Of a stretch of 64,000 bases of DNA, positions 8,448 to 17,827 are shown piece by piece. How positions within the stretch are numbered: the first letter of the stretch is position 1; each line of letters starts with the position of its first letter. The position numbers and the translations under genes are program-made. The notes beneath the pieces are model-generated. The model worked only from the letters and a program-made list of their open reading frames with translations, was not told the origin of the DNA and made no database searches. The DNA is from Epilithonimonas arachidiradicis (GTDB taxonomy: Bacteria; Bacteroidota; Bacteroidia; Flavobacteriales; Weeksellaceae): assembly GCF_003610695.1 (NCBI RefSeq), contig NZ_RAQH01000002.1, forward strand, positions 62,001 to 126,000. Direction: 5' to 3'.

Positions 8448-9218
8448 TCAGTTATCATTTATTTGTCTGTAAAGATAAAGTTTGTCCTTTATGAGTGCCA
8501 AAAATCCGGCATTATTTTTATCCACAATTTTTGCATTTTGATTTTGGAAAATTTCGATGAGGTTTTTCCCGTCAAATCTGGTGATGCTCTGGTCTCCGAA
8601 TATTAGAATATCATCATTGTTTCGGCTTAATTTTCTGGCATTACTAATATTAGCAGAGAATAAAAGCGAGGCTTTGGTATTATAAACTTCAAAAATATTG
8701 TCGCGAAGGATATATATCCTGTTATTATAGACAAGAAAATCCTTTAGTGACTGAAGATTGATGTTGAATGGAAAAGAATTAATGACAGAATTACTTCTGA
8801 AGTTGTATTGGACAAGCGTTTTGTTACTGTCGTCTAGTAACCAAGCAAATTGTAAGTCTTCCGCATAAACTGCTCTGATGAAACCGAAGTTTGAACTTAG
8901 ATTGATTTTTTGTATTTCATTCAGGTTTTGATCAAAGAATTTAATTTCCTGAGCATTTTCAGAAAACATAACAATATTAAGAGGATTGGTGACGCTTTGG
9001 ATTTTGTAAGGAAAAGTCATCATCACTTTCCCGAGTTGCGCTCCCAGCGAATCATATTTTGTCAGACTGAAATCTTTCTTCTTATATATATAGATATTAC
9101 CGTAATCGTCACCCAAAACTTCCTGCACATCTTTCAACTGCAAAGAATCCAGACCGATTTTTTTCTGAGAAAAGATAAAAACAGAAGATAATATTAATAT
9201 GAAGGATAAGACTTTCAA
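8448..9218 (-). CDS. Exported protein, possible beta-propeller
   Basis: No named family is recognised with confidence. The 256-residue protein begins with a TTG codon (9216-9218), chosen because it opens a signal peptide (MKVLSFILILSSVFIFSQ) and no in-frame ATG lies near. The mature part is made of repeating strands such as DDYGNIYIYKKKDFSLTKYD and NRIYILRDNIFEVYN, as in NHL or six-bladed propeller proteins. It lies 16 bases downstream of the DUF6759-like gene on the same strand, so they probably form an operon. Confidence 0.7.
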   Translation of the reverse strand: MKVLSFILILSSVFIFSQKKIGLDSLQLKDVQEVLGDDYGNIYIYKKKDFSLTKYDSLGAQLGKVMMTFPYKIQSVTNPLNIVMFSENAQEIKFFDQNLNEIQKINLSSNFGFIRAVYAEDLQFAWLLDDSNKTLVQYNFRSNSVINSFPFNINLQSLKDFLVYNNRIYILRDNIFEVYNTKASLLFSANISNARKLSRNNDDILIFGDQSITRFDGKNLIEIFQNQNAKIVDKNNAGFLALIKDKLYLYRQINDN

Positions 9219-9234
9219 TCAGATATACTATAAA

Positions 9235-9795
9235 TTATTTTGCACCATTCAGAGTTATGATAACATCTTTTGTAAAAGCCTTGTTCTGATTATAAGTAGC
9301 ATCACAAATAGAAGTGGAAACATTGTAGCTTCCTTTGTCGACCAAAATATAATTTTGTCCGTTGGCCGGAACAGTTAGGTTGTAGAATTTTTTTCCGCTG
9401 ATTTTGATAACAAGAACACATTTGGACTTGTTGACGAACTGTATAATAGCTTCTTTTTTATTAGGATCGTTATTGAAAAGACTTGTAAGAACTGCTGCTG
9501 TATTTTTGGCTTGTTCAGAAGGTTGTCCTTTTGCAGCGGTTGTACCCACTTTGGATGTTTTCTCGATTTTATTTTCCGTCATCGCAGTTACGGTAGGCTT
9601 GGCAACTTGAGGGCTTCCGCCGTATTTCAGAGATAGTGCTCTTTGCTTCAATTCTGGAACGGCCGGGTGCTTGGGATTATTACGGATAAATTGTTCCACG
9701 ACGGCTCGGTCTGACGTTGATTTAGCTTCGAAAACGCTTTGTGAAAAAAGAGAAAGAGAAATTAATAAAAACGAAAGTAAAAATATCTTCTTCAT
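9235..9795 (-). CDS. Exported DUF6759-like protein
   Basis: A 186-residue protein with a signal peptide (MKKIFLLSFLLISLSLFSQ), a short N-terminal part reading VVEQFIRNNPKHPAVPELKQRA, a low-complexity Thr/Lys/Ala linker (about residues 65-95) and a C-terminal domain (about 98-180) with two Cys (KSKCVLVI and SICDATYN). The C-terminal domain aligns by eye with the protein at 17820-18287: LFNNDPNKK versus LFNTDSSNK, ISGKKFYNL versus ISGNNHYTL, and ICDATYNQNKAF versus VCNSYYRVNKTF. I recall the domain as DUF6759, of unknown function. Confidence 0.75.
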   Translation of the reverse strand: MKKIFLLSFLLISLSLFSQSVFEAKSTSDRAVVEQFIRNNPKHPAVPELKQRALSLKYGGSPQVAKPTVTAMTENKIEKTSKVGTTAAKGQPSEQAKNTAAVLTSLFNNDPNKKEAIIQFVNKSKCVLVIKISGKKFYNLTVPANGQNYILVDKGSYNVSTSICDATYNQNKAFTKDVIITLNGAK

Positions 9796-9969
9796 TATAA
9801 ATGGATTTCTGTATTTAATTGAAACGTAAAAATAAATTAAATCTTGTAAAACACTGCGAATTTTAATTTAAAAAATGATTAGATTTTTCATCAGTTCTGA
9901 AAAATTAATAGCAATGTTCTATTTTTATTAAGATTGTTTTTTGGTGCTGAATATTTTTATAAAAATCAC

Positions 9970-9977
9970 TATATTTG
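9970..9977 (+). promoter_or_regulatory. Likely -7 box for tsf
   Basis: TATATTTG matches TAnnTTTG and lies 57 bases before the tsf start. The nearest upstream TTTG is 25 bases away, slightly beyond the usual spacing. It suggests that tsf is transcribed alone, as expected from the divergent gene upstream. Confidence 0.5.
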
Positions 9978-10034
9978 CACGCTGAAAAACATGAAGAGGG
10001 CAATTAAAAATAGAAATAAAAAATAATCAATATT

Positions 10035-10862
10035 ATGTCTTATACACCAGTAGCTGCAGATGTAGCAAAACTAAGAAACACAACAGGTGCAGGAATGATG
10101 GACTGCAAAAAAGCTCTAGTAGAAGCTGAAGGAGATTTCGAAAAAGCAATCGACATCCTTAGAAAAAAAGGACAAAAAGTTGCTGCTAACAGAGCGGACA
10201 GAGATTCTTCTGAAGGTGCAGTTATCGCAAGAGTAAACGAGGATAACACGTTAGGTGTTGTGATCTCTTTGAACTGTGAAACTGATTTCGTTGCTAAAAA
10301 CGAAGCGTTCATCGAGTTGGCTTACGAATTAGCTGAGATGGCAATCTTTGCTGCTACTAAAGAAGAATTGTTGGCTACAGATTTCCACGGAATGACTGTT
10401 GCGGATAAATTAATCGAGCAGACAGGTGTTATCGGTGAGAAAATCGAGATCGGTGCATTCGAAAGAATCGAAGGCCCTTTCTTAGGAGCTTATATCCACG
10501 CTGGAAACAAAATTGCTTCTATCACGTCTCTTTCTGCAAAAGTAGATGGTGCTGATGAGGTTGCAAAATCTGTTTCTATGCAAGTTGCTGCGATGAACCC
10601 AATCGCTCTTGATGAGAATGCTGTTTCTCAGGAAACTATCGATAAAGAATTGGAAATCGAAAGACATAAACTAATCGAAGAAGGTAAGCCTGCAAACATT
10701 ATCGATAACATCTTGAAAGGTAAAATGCAGAGATTCTACAAAGATAATACATTGGTACACCAGGATTTTATCAAAGATTCTAGCATTTCAGTTGCTGACT
10801 ACGTAAAATCTATCAATGCTGATCTTAAGGTAACAGGATTTGTAAGAGTTGCTCTTGCTTAA
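10035..10862 (+). CDS. tsf: Translation elongation factor Ts
   Basis: EF-Ts recycles EF-Tu by exchanging GDP for GTP. The 275-residue protein has an N-terminal UBA-like domain with TGAGMMDCKKAL (about residues 16-27), then the conserved ISLNCETDFVAKNEAF element and the paired core subdomains, ending in a C-terminal module KVTGFVRVAL. In most bacteria tsf follows rpsB, but here the upstream gene is divergent and unrelated, so tsf stands alone with its own -7 box and its own terminator. Confidence 0.97.
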   Translation: MSYTPVAADVAKLRNTTGAGMMDCKKALVEAEGDFEKAIDILRKKGQKVAANRADRDSSEGAVIARVNEDNTLGVVISLNCETDFVAKNEAFIELAYELAEMAIFAATKEELLATDFHGMTVADKLIEQTGVIGEKIEIGAFERIEGPFLGAYIHAGNKIASITSLSAKVDGADEVAKSVSMQVAAMNPIALDENAVSQETIDKELEIERHKLIEEGKPANIIDNILKGKMQRFYKDNTLVHQDFIKDSSISVADYVKSINADLKVTGFVRVALA

Positions 10863-10883
10863 TCTTAAACCTTAAAAAAATTA

Positions 10884-10915
10884 AATCCCGCTATATTTTA
10901 TGGCGGGATTTTTTG
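10884..10915 (+). terminator. Terminator after tsf
   Basis: Inverted repeat AATCCCGC (10884-10891) and GCGGGATT (10903-10910) followed by a T-run, starting 22 bases after the tsf stop codon. Confidence 0.85.
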
Positions 10916-10958
10916 TTATGAAATTTAGAAGTAAATTTGCAATCCATTATTATGTTAA

Positions 10959-13295
10959 ATGACTTTCTTTAAAATTTTCCAGTTTGCATTGTCTTTATTT
11001 TGCTTGATTACTTTTAGCCAGGTTGAAGCTCAATATATTAGTGTTGATACAAGTTTGAGTGATTTGGATTTGGTCAATAAATTTGTGGGAACTCAAAGTT
11101 GCGTGGCGGTTTCAAATGTTAAAATAAGTGGATCAACTAATGGTGGAAGTGCCCCAAGCTATGGTTATTTTACTAAAAATGGGAGTGCATTTGAGATGGA
11201 TGAAGGGATTATTCTTTCAACAGGGATTGCTAAGGCAGCCGAAGGACCTAATACCTACAGACAAGATAACGGAAACTCTGGATGGGGTGGAGATCCCGAT
11301 TTATTTGATGCTCTTGGAACAGGTAATTATATAAATGCTACCTATTTGGAGTTTGACTTTGTTTCAACCGAAAGTACTTCTGTCAGTTTCCAATATATGT
11401 TTCTTTCTGAAGAGTATGATGTTAATAAAAAATCTGGTTGTAACTATTCTGATGCTTTTGCTTTTCTCATAAAGCCATTAGCCGGAACTCTGCCATATAC
11501 TAATATAGCGTTGGTTCCAGGAACAATGGATCCGGTTTCCGTTATTAATATTAGAGGGTATAGTCCTACTTCGACTTGTCCCCCAAAAAACGAAGATTAT
11601 TTTGGAGCTTATAATGAACAATCTAACCTATCTACATCGCCTACAAATTTTAACGGTCAGACCAAAATTTTAACCGCAATAGCTAATGTCCAAATCGGGG
11701 TGCCATATCATATAAAATTAGTAATAGCTGATGAAGGAACTACAGGTCACGACTCTGCAGTGTTTTTAAAAACTGGAAGTTTTGTACCTAATATTGATAT
11801 AGGAAATGATCGGACAATTAATAACTCAAATCCGCTTTGTGAAAATGTACCTTACAGAATCCAGCCTAATCCGCCAATAACTGACACATCAGCTCAATAT
11901 TCCTGGTTCAAAGATGGAATTACTTTGCCTGTTCCTAAAAATCAAACTTATTATGATGTCCTCAATGAGGAAGGTGTTTTTAGCGTAAATGTTGTTTTAG
12001 GAAGTGGTTGTAAACTAGAAGGTAGTGTTACAATTGAAAAAGCGCCGTTAGTGCAAGTTAGCACAACTCCATTGATGGTTTGTGATGATGATTTTAATGG
12101 AAGTTATTCTGCAAAGTTGTCTAGTTTTGATTCTGAAATCATTAGAGATTACGATCCTGCAAATTTTAATCGTTCTTATTCTTTGACTCCAACCGGTGCA
12201 GCTATTGATCCAAACTCAGATTTTATATTTAACAGTAATCCCCAAACTTTATATGTTCGGGTTGGAGCGTTTTCTTGTTCGCCTAAACCTTATCCAATTC
12301 AATTTTATTTTGGAGCCAAGCTTGATTTTACTGCAACTCAAGAAATAGATATTTGTGATAATGACATCAGCGGAGATCAAACATTTGATTTGAGAGATTA
12401 TACTTCATTAATAACCAATGAAATTGGTGTTGCAGCCTTGTATTTTGATACAGAAGCTAAAGCAAAAATAGGCGACTTTTTAGAAGCATTAGCATTTTCT
12501 CAAACTATCAGTTCGGATAAGATATTCTATGTTCGAATTGAAAAACCTAAGTCTTGTCCTAATTATAAAAAGATCACATTCAAATTCAAACAGCCGAAAA
12601 AATCAACATCTTTAAAAAATGAAGTGATTTGTAAAGGAACAAAGATAGATCTAGACGCTGGTACAGGTTTCCAATATTATGAATGGAGCAATGGTGTAAA
12701 AGGTCAATTCGCAAACGAAATAAAAAATGTTCCAGCTGGCGACTATTCGGTAAAATTGACTTTCAATGACTGCGTTTATGAACAATCTATAAAAGTAACA
12801 GAAGCTGAGCTGCCGGTTATCGATAATGTATTAATAGAAGGAACTACGGTTACGGTGTTGGTGTCTGGCGGAACCAAACCTTATCAATACGCATTGGATG
12901 GTGGTAATTATCAAAACTCAAATATCTTTACCAATGTGGAGTTGGGAATGCATATAGTCTATGTTAAAGGAGATGATGGCTGTGCTGTGATTGCACAAGA
13001 TTTTACATTAATCAATTCTCAAAACGTCATTACTCCAAACAGTGATGGTGTAAATGATGTTATCAATTATTCTTCACTTTTACAGAAAATAGATCCTAAG
13101 TTTGAGATCTATGATCGGTTTGGCGTTCAGGTTTTCAACGGTGATGTCAGCAATCAGTTTATTTGGAACGGTACTTCCAATGGCAGAACTTTACCAACAT
13201 CTTCATACTGGTATATCTTGGAATGGAATGAAATCGGAACCCCCAAAAGAACACAATTATCTGGCTGGATTCTTCTGAAAAACAGAAATAATTAG
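10959..13295 (+). CDS. T9SS type B protein with choice-of-anchor L domain
   Basis: A 778-residue exported protein. After a signal peptide (ending SQVEAQ) comes a domain of about 240 residues with LVNKFVG, GIILSTGIA, FQYMFLSEEYD and VIADEGTTGHDSAVFL, the choice-of-anchor L pattern found in large Bacteroidota surface proteins. The centre holds Ig-like segments with paired Cys (SWFKDGITLP, DICDNDISGDQTFDLRDY). The C-terminus, NVITPNSDGVNDVI through SGWILLKNRNN, is a gliding-motility-associated/T9SS type B sorting domain. The role is probably adhesive. Together with the next gene it forms a pair of the same architecture type. Confidence 0.88.
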   Translation: MTFFKIFQFALSLFCLITFSQVEAQYISVDTSLSDLDLVNKFVGTQSCVAVSNVKISGSTNGGSAPSYGYFTKNGSAFEMDEGIILSTGIAKAAEGPNTYRQDNGNSGWGGDPDLFDALGTGNYINATYLEFDFVSTESTSVSFQYMFLSEEYDVNKKSGCNYSDAFAFLIKPLAGTLPYTNIALVPGTMDPVSVINIRGYSPTSTCPPKNEDYFGAYNEQSNLSTSPTNFNGQTKILTAIANVQIGVPYHIKLVIADEGTTGHDSAVFLKTGSFVPNIDIGNDRTINNSNPLCENVPYRIQPNPPITDTSAQYSWFKDGITLPVPKNQTYYDVLNEEGVFSVNVVLGSGCKLEGSVTIEKAPLVQVSTTPLMVCDDDFNGSYSAKLSSFDSEIIRDYDPANFNRSYSLTPTGAAIDPNSDFIFNSNPQTLYVRVGAFSCSPKPYPIQFYFGAKLDFTATQEIDICDNDISGDQTFDLRDYTSLITNEIGVAALYFDTEAKAKIGDFLEALAFSQTISSDKIFYVRIEKPKSCPNYKKITFKFKQPKKSTSLKNEVICKGTKIDLDAGTGFQYYEWSNGVKGQFANEIKNVPAGDYSVKLTFNDCVYEQSIKVTEAELPVIDNVLIEGTTVTVLVSGGTKPYQYALDGGNYQNSNIFTNVELGMHIVYVKGDDGCAVIAQDFTLINSQNVITPNSDGVNDVINYSSLLQKIDPKFEIYDRFGVQVFNGDVSNQFIWNGTSNGRTLPTSSYWYILEWNEIGTPKRTQLSGWILLKNRNN

Positions 13296-13298
13296 CAA

Positions 13299-13326
13299 TT
13301 GATATAAAATGCTTTCATTACATTTG
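13299..13326 (+). promoter_or_regulatory. Flavobacterial promoter for the second T9SS type B gene
   Basis: TTG at 13299-13301, 17 bases, then TACATTTG at 13319-13326. Both boxes and the spacing fit the TTG-N17 to N23-TAnnTTTG pattern of Bacteroidota. The box starts 3 bases after the previous stop codon and ends 22 bases before the start at 13349. Confidence 0.6.
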
Positions 13327-13348
13327 TATTAATAACCATATTAATTAA

Positions 13349-16090
13349 ATGAAGAAAGCTTTACAATTCTTATTATTTTTTGTTATATCGATAAAATCAT
13401 TTGCCCAAATGGATACAGAACATTGGTTTGCCCCAATGTTTGACACTTATACTGTACCAAATACTGACTATGATAATAGCTTAAATGGTGATTTTTTATA
13501 TCTGTCAACAGATTCAGTTGACGATTTTGATGTTATCGTCTATTCGGGAGAAGTAGAAATAAATAGAGTAACTATCCGAAAGGGAAATCCAAAATACATC
13601 ACACTTGCTCCAAAGATTATTACAACACTGGATGTCGCGGATACGTTTTTAGTAGCAAAAAGAGGATTACATCTGGTGGGCAGTCGCAAATTTTTCGCTA
13701 ATATCAGGATATTGCGAGGTCCTCATGCGGAGATAATTAATTCCAAAGGATTTGCTGGTCTTGGTACAGATTTTATTGCAATGACAACGCCATTATCGGT
13801 TCAGCGAGAAAATCTGAGTTCACAAGTTAACATTATAGCAACAGAAAATAATACTTCTGTAAAAATTAATGGGTATAATCCGAACGTACTGTTCCAAAAT
13901 GGGACACAAGCACCGGAATTGAATATGAAATTAAACAAAGGAGAATCTTACATAGTTTCTGTACCCAACAGACCTCCTTATGTTGTAGATTCTACCGGTT
14001 TAGGTGATCCCGACGAAAACTATAAAGGATTGATTGGAGCGAGCATCAATTCGGATAAACCTATAAGTGTGACCAATGGAAATTTTAATGGAACTTATGT
14101 CAATTCTTCTTATGGGAATGATATACTTATGGATCAGGCCACACCAATTAATCGATTAGGTAAAGAATTTGTAATTGGAAAGGGTAATGGTCCTATTCGT
14201 GGTTTACATGAAGGAGGAATAGATTCAGAGCGTGTGGTCGTGATTTCTACAAAAGATGGGACGAAGTTCACAATCAATGATAGTCCTGTTGTTTATACGT
14301 TAGACAAAGGAAAGTATAAAATTATCTACGGTTCAGAGTCTTATAAGATGCAAGCGCCGGATGTTTATAATATGTATATCAAAAGTACAGAAAATATCTA
14401 TGTCTATCAGCTGCTTGCAGGTAATGCATCATTTGATTCTGCTTCAGGAGGGATGAATATGATTCCTGCATTAAACTGTTTATTACCCAACCAAATTGTT
14501 GAGCTGCCGGATGTAAATCAAATAGGAACCAAGGATGATTTTGATACAAATGTTAACATTATTACAAAAAGTGGAGCGCAAGTCACTATGAACGGAGAAT
14601 TGCTGAATGGTTCATATGGGCCTTATGCTGTTTCTGGAACTTCGGAATGGGTTCTGTTTTCTAAAAAGAATGTAAAAGGTAATCTTTCCATATATTCTAC
14701 AGCTGCTGTTACGGCAGGTTTGGCTGGCGGAAACAAGGCTGTAGGCTATGGTGGTTTTTTTGGAGGCTTCAGTTCTATTCCACAAATTACAAAAACAGGA
14801 TCCTGTACACTTGGAATCAAACTACAGGTTGATGATGGCTATAATTTTTATGAATGGTATCTTGATAATAAGCTGGTTGCTTCTGGAGATGATTTGTTTT
14901 CTATAGATCCCGAGGTGTATGGTTCGGGTAATTATTACTGCAAGATTAGCAAGACAGCTTGTGGGGAATTTGTAACGAGTGTTGTTCCGTATAACAAATG
15001 TCCCGTTTTTACGACAAAAACGATAACTATTGGTAATTGTGAACAAAAGGATATTTTGGTTGAGTTTTCTTCTGATCCATTAAAAAAAGTAAATTTCAAT
15101 AGTGTTGTCGTTACACAACAACCAGTGGAAGGAATTGTTTCTCCTCCATATATAGATCCTGTAACAGGCAAGATTTACATAAAATTTGATGCAAATAATA
15201 CCAAATTACCTCAAGAAACAATCAAATACTATTTTGAAGCAGAAGGCGCCTTTCCTTATTCTGAAGAAATAACATTAATAATTAATATCGAACAAATTAA
15301 GCTGAAAAATACTGAGATCATAGAATGTGTTGATTTTGACGGAAATGCTCGTTATGATTTGAAAACTAATTTTGAAACTTCAAATCCCGGTTATCAGTAC
15401 GAGTATTATGAAGACGAAAAACTTTCTATAAAAATCCCAGATACAGCACTTGCTTTTCCTTTTTATCAATCCAAGCCGGATGCAAAAATTTATGTTCTCG
15501 TAACCAATAGTTATGGTTGTGATAATAGAACTAATCCTGCCGAAATATCGTTAAAGACTTTCGAATTACCTGTAATTAATACAATTGATGTAAGGAATTC
15601 CGGTTCCGTATCAATCAATGCTACAAATGGTACTACGCCATATGAATATTATATCAAAAAAGATGGAGATATAAGATATTTGCCTGGCGATTTAGAATAT
15701 TCCTCATCAAATAATCTCCCGATAACAGAAGGGAAAGGTGTTTACAGAGTTTATGTAAGATCTGCAGATCAATGTTATCCGGTAACCCAATTATTTTATG
15801 TGATAGGAATTTCTAATGTTATTACTCCAAATGGCGATGGTGTAAATGATACGATTGATATGTCTATGCTTTCTAATAAAATTAATTCTAAATTTCAGAT
15901 AATTAATAGAAACTCAGAAAAAATATTTGAAGGTAACTCTGATAATAATTACATTTGGAATGGAAAACAAAATGAAAAACCTCTTCCTTCTGGAACCTAT
16001 TGGTATCTATTGCAATGGCAGGATTTTGATGGAGCTGAGCCAGATGTGATGACCGGCTGGATCCTCCTGAAAAACAGAAGCTCGGATTAA
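13349..16090 (+). CDS. T9SS type B protein with IgGFc-binding-like N-terminal domain
   Basis: A 913-residue exported protein with a signal peptide ending KSFAQ. Residues of roughly 25-420 contain repeated strands such as GTDFIAMTT, NIIATENNTSVKING, GESYIVSVP and NIYVYQLLAG, which resemble the IgGFc-binding N-terminal domain that occurs in Bacteroidota surface proteins. An Ig-like segment with Cys pairs follows (NYYCKISKTACGEF). The end, NVITPNGDGVNDTI to MTGWILLKNRSSD, is a type B sorting domain closely similar to that of the preceding gene. A surface-attached adhesin or matrix protein is the likely role; binding to IgG itself is not implied. Confidence 0.85.
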   Translation: MKKALQFLLFFVISIKSFAQMDTEHWFAPMFDTYTVPNTDYDNSLNGDFLYLSTDSVDDFDVIVYSGEVEINRVTIRKGNPKYITLAPKIITTLDVADTFLVAKRGLHLVGSRKFFANIRILRGPHAEIINSKGFAGLGTDFIAMTTPLSVQRENLSSQVNIIATENNTSVKINGYNPNVLFQNGTQAPELNMKLNKGESYIVSVPNRPPYVVDSTGLGDPDENYKGLIGASINSDKPISVTNGNFNGTYVNSSYGNDILMDQATPINRLGKEFVIGKGNGPIRGLHEGGIDSERVVVISTKDGTKFTINDSPVVYTLDKGKYKIIYGSESYKMQAPDVYNMYIKSTENIYVYQLLAGNASFDSASGGMNMIPALNCLLPNQIVELPDVNQIGTKDDFDTNVNIITKSGAQVTMNGELLNGSYGPYAVSGTSEWVLFSKKNVKGNLSIYSTAAVTAGLAGGNKAVGYGGFFGGFSSIPQITKTGSCTLGIKLQVDDGYNFYEWYLDNKLVASGDDLFSIDPEVYGSGNYYCKISKTACGEFVTSVVPYNKCPVFTTKTITIGNCEQKDILVEFSSDPLKKVNFNSVVVTQQPVEGIVSPPYIDPVTGKIYIKFDANNTKLPQETIKYYFEAEGAFPYSEEITLIINIEQIKLKNTEIIECVDFDGNARYDLKTNFETSNPGYQYEYYEDEKLSIKIPDTALAFPFYQSKPDAKIYVLVTNSYGCDNRTNPAEISLKTFELPVINTIDVRNSGSVSINATNGTTPYEYYIKKDGDIRYLPGDLEYSSSNNLPITEGKGVYRVYVRSADQCYPVTQLFYVIGISNVITPNGDGVNDTIDMSMLSNKINSKFQIINRNSEKIFEGNSDNNYIWNGKQNEKPLPSGTYWYLLQWQDFDGAEPDVMTGWILLKNRSSD

Positions 16091-16150
16091 AATTCCTGTG
16101 TTTTAACAATTCTTTTCCAAAAAAGATTATAATTCTAATTACTTAACAAA

Positions 16151-16196
16151 AAGCCGATAAAGTTTAATAAAATTTTAACCTTATCGGCTTTTTTTT
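16151..16196 (+). terminator. Terminator after the T9SS type B gene
   Basis: Inverted repeat AAGCCGATAA (16151-16160) and TTATCGGCTT (16181-16190) followed by a run of T. Confidence 0.85.
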
Positions 16197-16240
16197 GTAA
16201 TGCTATTATTTGTAATTCTCTATAAATTTGCCGAATTATT

Positions 16241-17044
16241 ATGAGGAAGATTTTTACAATCGTTTTTTTGTGTGTTATTGCATCTGTTTACGGGCAATAC
16301 TTTACCGGTGAGATCTATATCAGGGACAAATCCAGCTTGTATCTCAATCAGATGTATGTTACCAATCTTAATGAGCACAAAAGCGTTTTGGCAAACTACA
16401 ATGGAGAATTCCGGATTACTGCTAAAAAGGGAGATGTCATAAGATTTACATCTATCGCGACGGAAAGAAAAGATGTGACGATAACAGATCAAATGCTTGA
16501 GCTTGGCAAAAACTTTATTGAGTTGCAGATTGCTTATTATGAAATTCAGGAGGTGATTCTAAGTTCTTTCAAGCCAACAGGAAATCTTCGCAAAGATGTA
16601 TCGATGCTGAAAGGCTCGGAGAAAGCATTTGAGCTTAAAAAGATGATTGGTCTGCCAGAGCCGAAAGGTGATGGCATGTCCCCGGAGCTTCCGGTATTAT
16701 CGTTTAATCAAGGACTTAGTTTCAGTATCGACAGTATTTTTGATCTGATTTCTGGCGAGAAAAAGAAGAAGGAACGTTATTACAAATACGAGAAGATGAG
16801 CCAGGGTATCAAGAATCTTCAGGATTATTTTGGTGACGATTATTTTGTCAAGTTGAAAATTCCTAAAGAATTGATCCCGAATTTCCTCCAATTTATTTAC
16901 AGTTCAGACAATATTTCCATATTCCTGGAATCGAATAATTATGAAGCGACCAAAGTTTATATAGAGAAATATCTTCCGATTTATCTTAAAAGACTTCAAA
17001 ACTCCCATCTGATGCAGGTTACAGATAGCTTTAAAAAAGAATGA
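16241..17044 (+). CDS. Exported protein with carboxypeptidase-regulatory-like start
   Basis: A 267-residue protein with a signal peptide (ending ASVYGQ). Residues of about 20-90 resemble the CarboxypepD_reg-like beta-sandwich: FTGEIYIRDKS, NYNGEFRITAKKGDVIRFTS and ITDQMLELGKNFIELQ. The rest has no recognisable domain; it includes a KKKKERYYKYEKMSQG helix. It is a distant relative of the product at 60979-61689: both have the same start domain, a link of the type LRKDVSMLKG or LSKDSKLLDE, and a C-terminal stretch of similar length. Function unknown. Confidence 0.7.
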   Translation: MRKIFTIVFLCVIASVYGQYFTGEIYIRDKSSLYLNQMYVTNLNEHKSVLANYNGEFRITAKKGDVIRFTSIATERKDVTITDQMLELGKNFIELQIAYYEIQEVILSSFKPTGNLRKDVSMLKGSEKAFELKKMIGLPEPKGDGMSPELPVLSFNQGLSFSIDSIFDLISGEKKKKERYYKYEKMSQGIKNLQDYFGDDYFVKLKIPKELIPNFLQFIYSSDNISIFLESNNYEATKVYIEKYLPIYLKRLQNSHLMQVTDSFKKE

Positions 17045-17146
17045 CTTTATTTTTGTAAAAAATCTAAATATTATTAAATATTTTTTTGAAATTAGCTAAA
17101 AATGTTTATTTTTATCACGTTTTTATAAGCTTAGAGAAATTTTAAA

Positions 17147-17827
17147 ATGGGGAAAAACAAAATTGCCAGGTTCGAAGAAAATAAAATTTTACCAAATGTC
17201 ATTCAACCAACCCGAGAGGAGGCAATCAACAATTTCAGTCACAAAGGAAAATGGGCTGAGTTTTTCGGTAACGATAATCCAATCGTTTTAGAATTGGGCT
17301 GTGGAAAGGGAGAATATTCTGTAGGTTTAGCAAAAGCATTTCCAGAGAAGAATTTTATAGGGATTGATATCAAAGGCGCAAGATTTTGGTTTGGCGCCAA
17401 GGAAGCGGTTCAGCGCGGGATGAAGAACGTTGCTTTTGTCAGAACTCAGATAGAATTGATAGAAAATCTCTTTGCAGAAGATGAAGTGTCCGAAATTTGG
17501 ATCACTTTTCCAGACCCGCAAATCAAATACAGAAGAACCAAGCACAGACTTACAAATCCGGAATTCCTAGACAGATACAAGCATATTCTTAAAAAAGACG
17601 GGCTCATTCATCTCAAAACAGATTCCGAGTTTTTACACGGTTATACATTAGGTCTTTTGCAAGGACTTGGTCACAAGATTCTGACAGCACACCACGATAT
17701 CTACGGCGCAGCAGAATATCAACCAGATACCCCATTATTAAAAGATATTAGAACTTATTATGAAGATTTGTTTTCATCCAAAGGCAAAACAATTACTTAT
17801 ATCAAATTCAGATTAAAAGATGAATAA
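17147..17827 (+). CDS. trmB: tRNA (guanine-N7-)-methyltransferase
   Basis: TrmB uses S-adenosylmethionine to methylate G46 in the variable loop of tRNA. The 226-residue protein has the SAM-binding motif ELGCGKGEYSVGLA (from residue 49), the acidic GIDIKGAR segment, and the family signature TFPDPQIKYRRTKHRL (from residue 120) that forms the catalytic and tRNA-binding site. The next gene starts 8 bases before its end. Confidence 0.95.
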   Translation: MGKNKIARFEENKILPNVIQPTREEAINNFSHKGKWAEFFGNDNPIVLELGCGKGEYSVGLAKAFPEKNFIGIDIKGARFWFGAKEAVQRGMKNVAFVRTQIELIENLFAEDEVSEIWITFPDPQIKYRRTKHRLTNPEFLDRYKHILKKDGLIHLKTDSEFLHGYTLGLLQGLGHKILTAHHDIYGAAEYQPDTPLLKDIRTYYEDLFSSKGKTITYIKFRLKDE

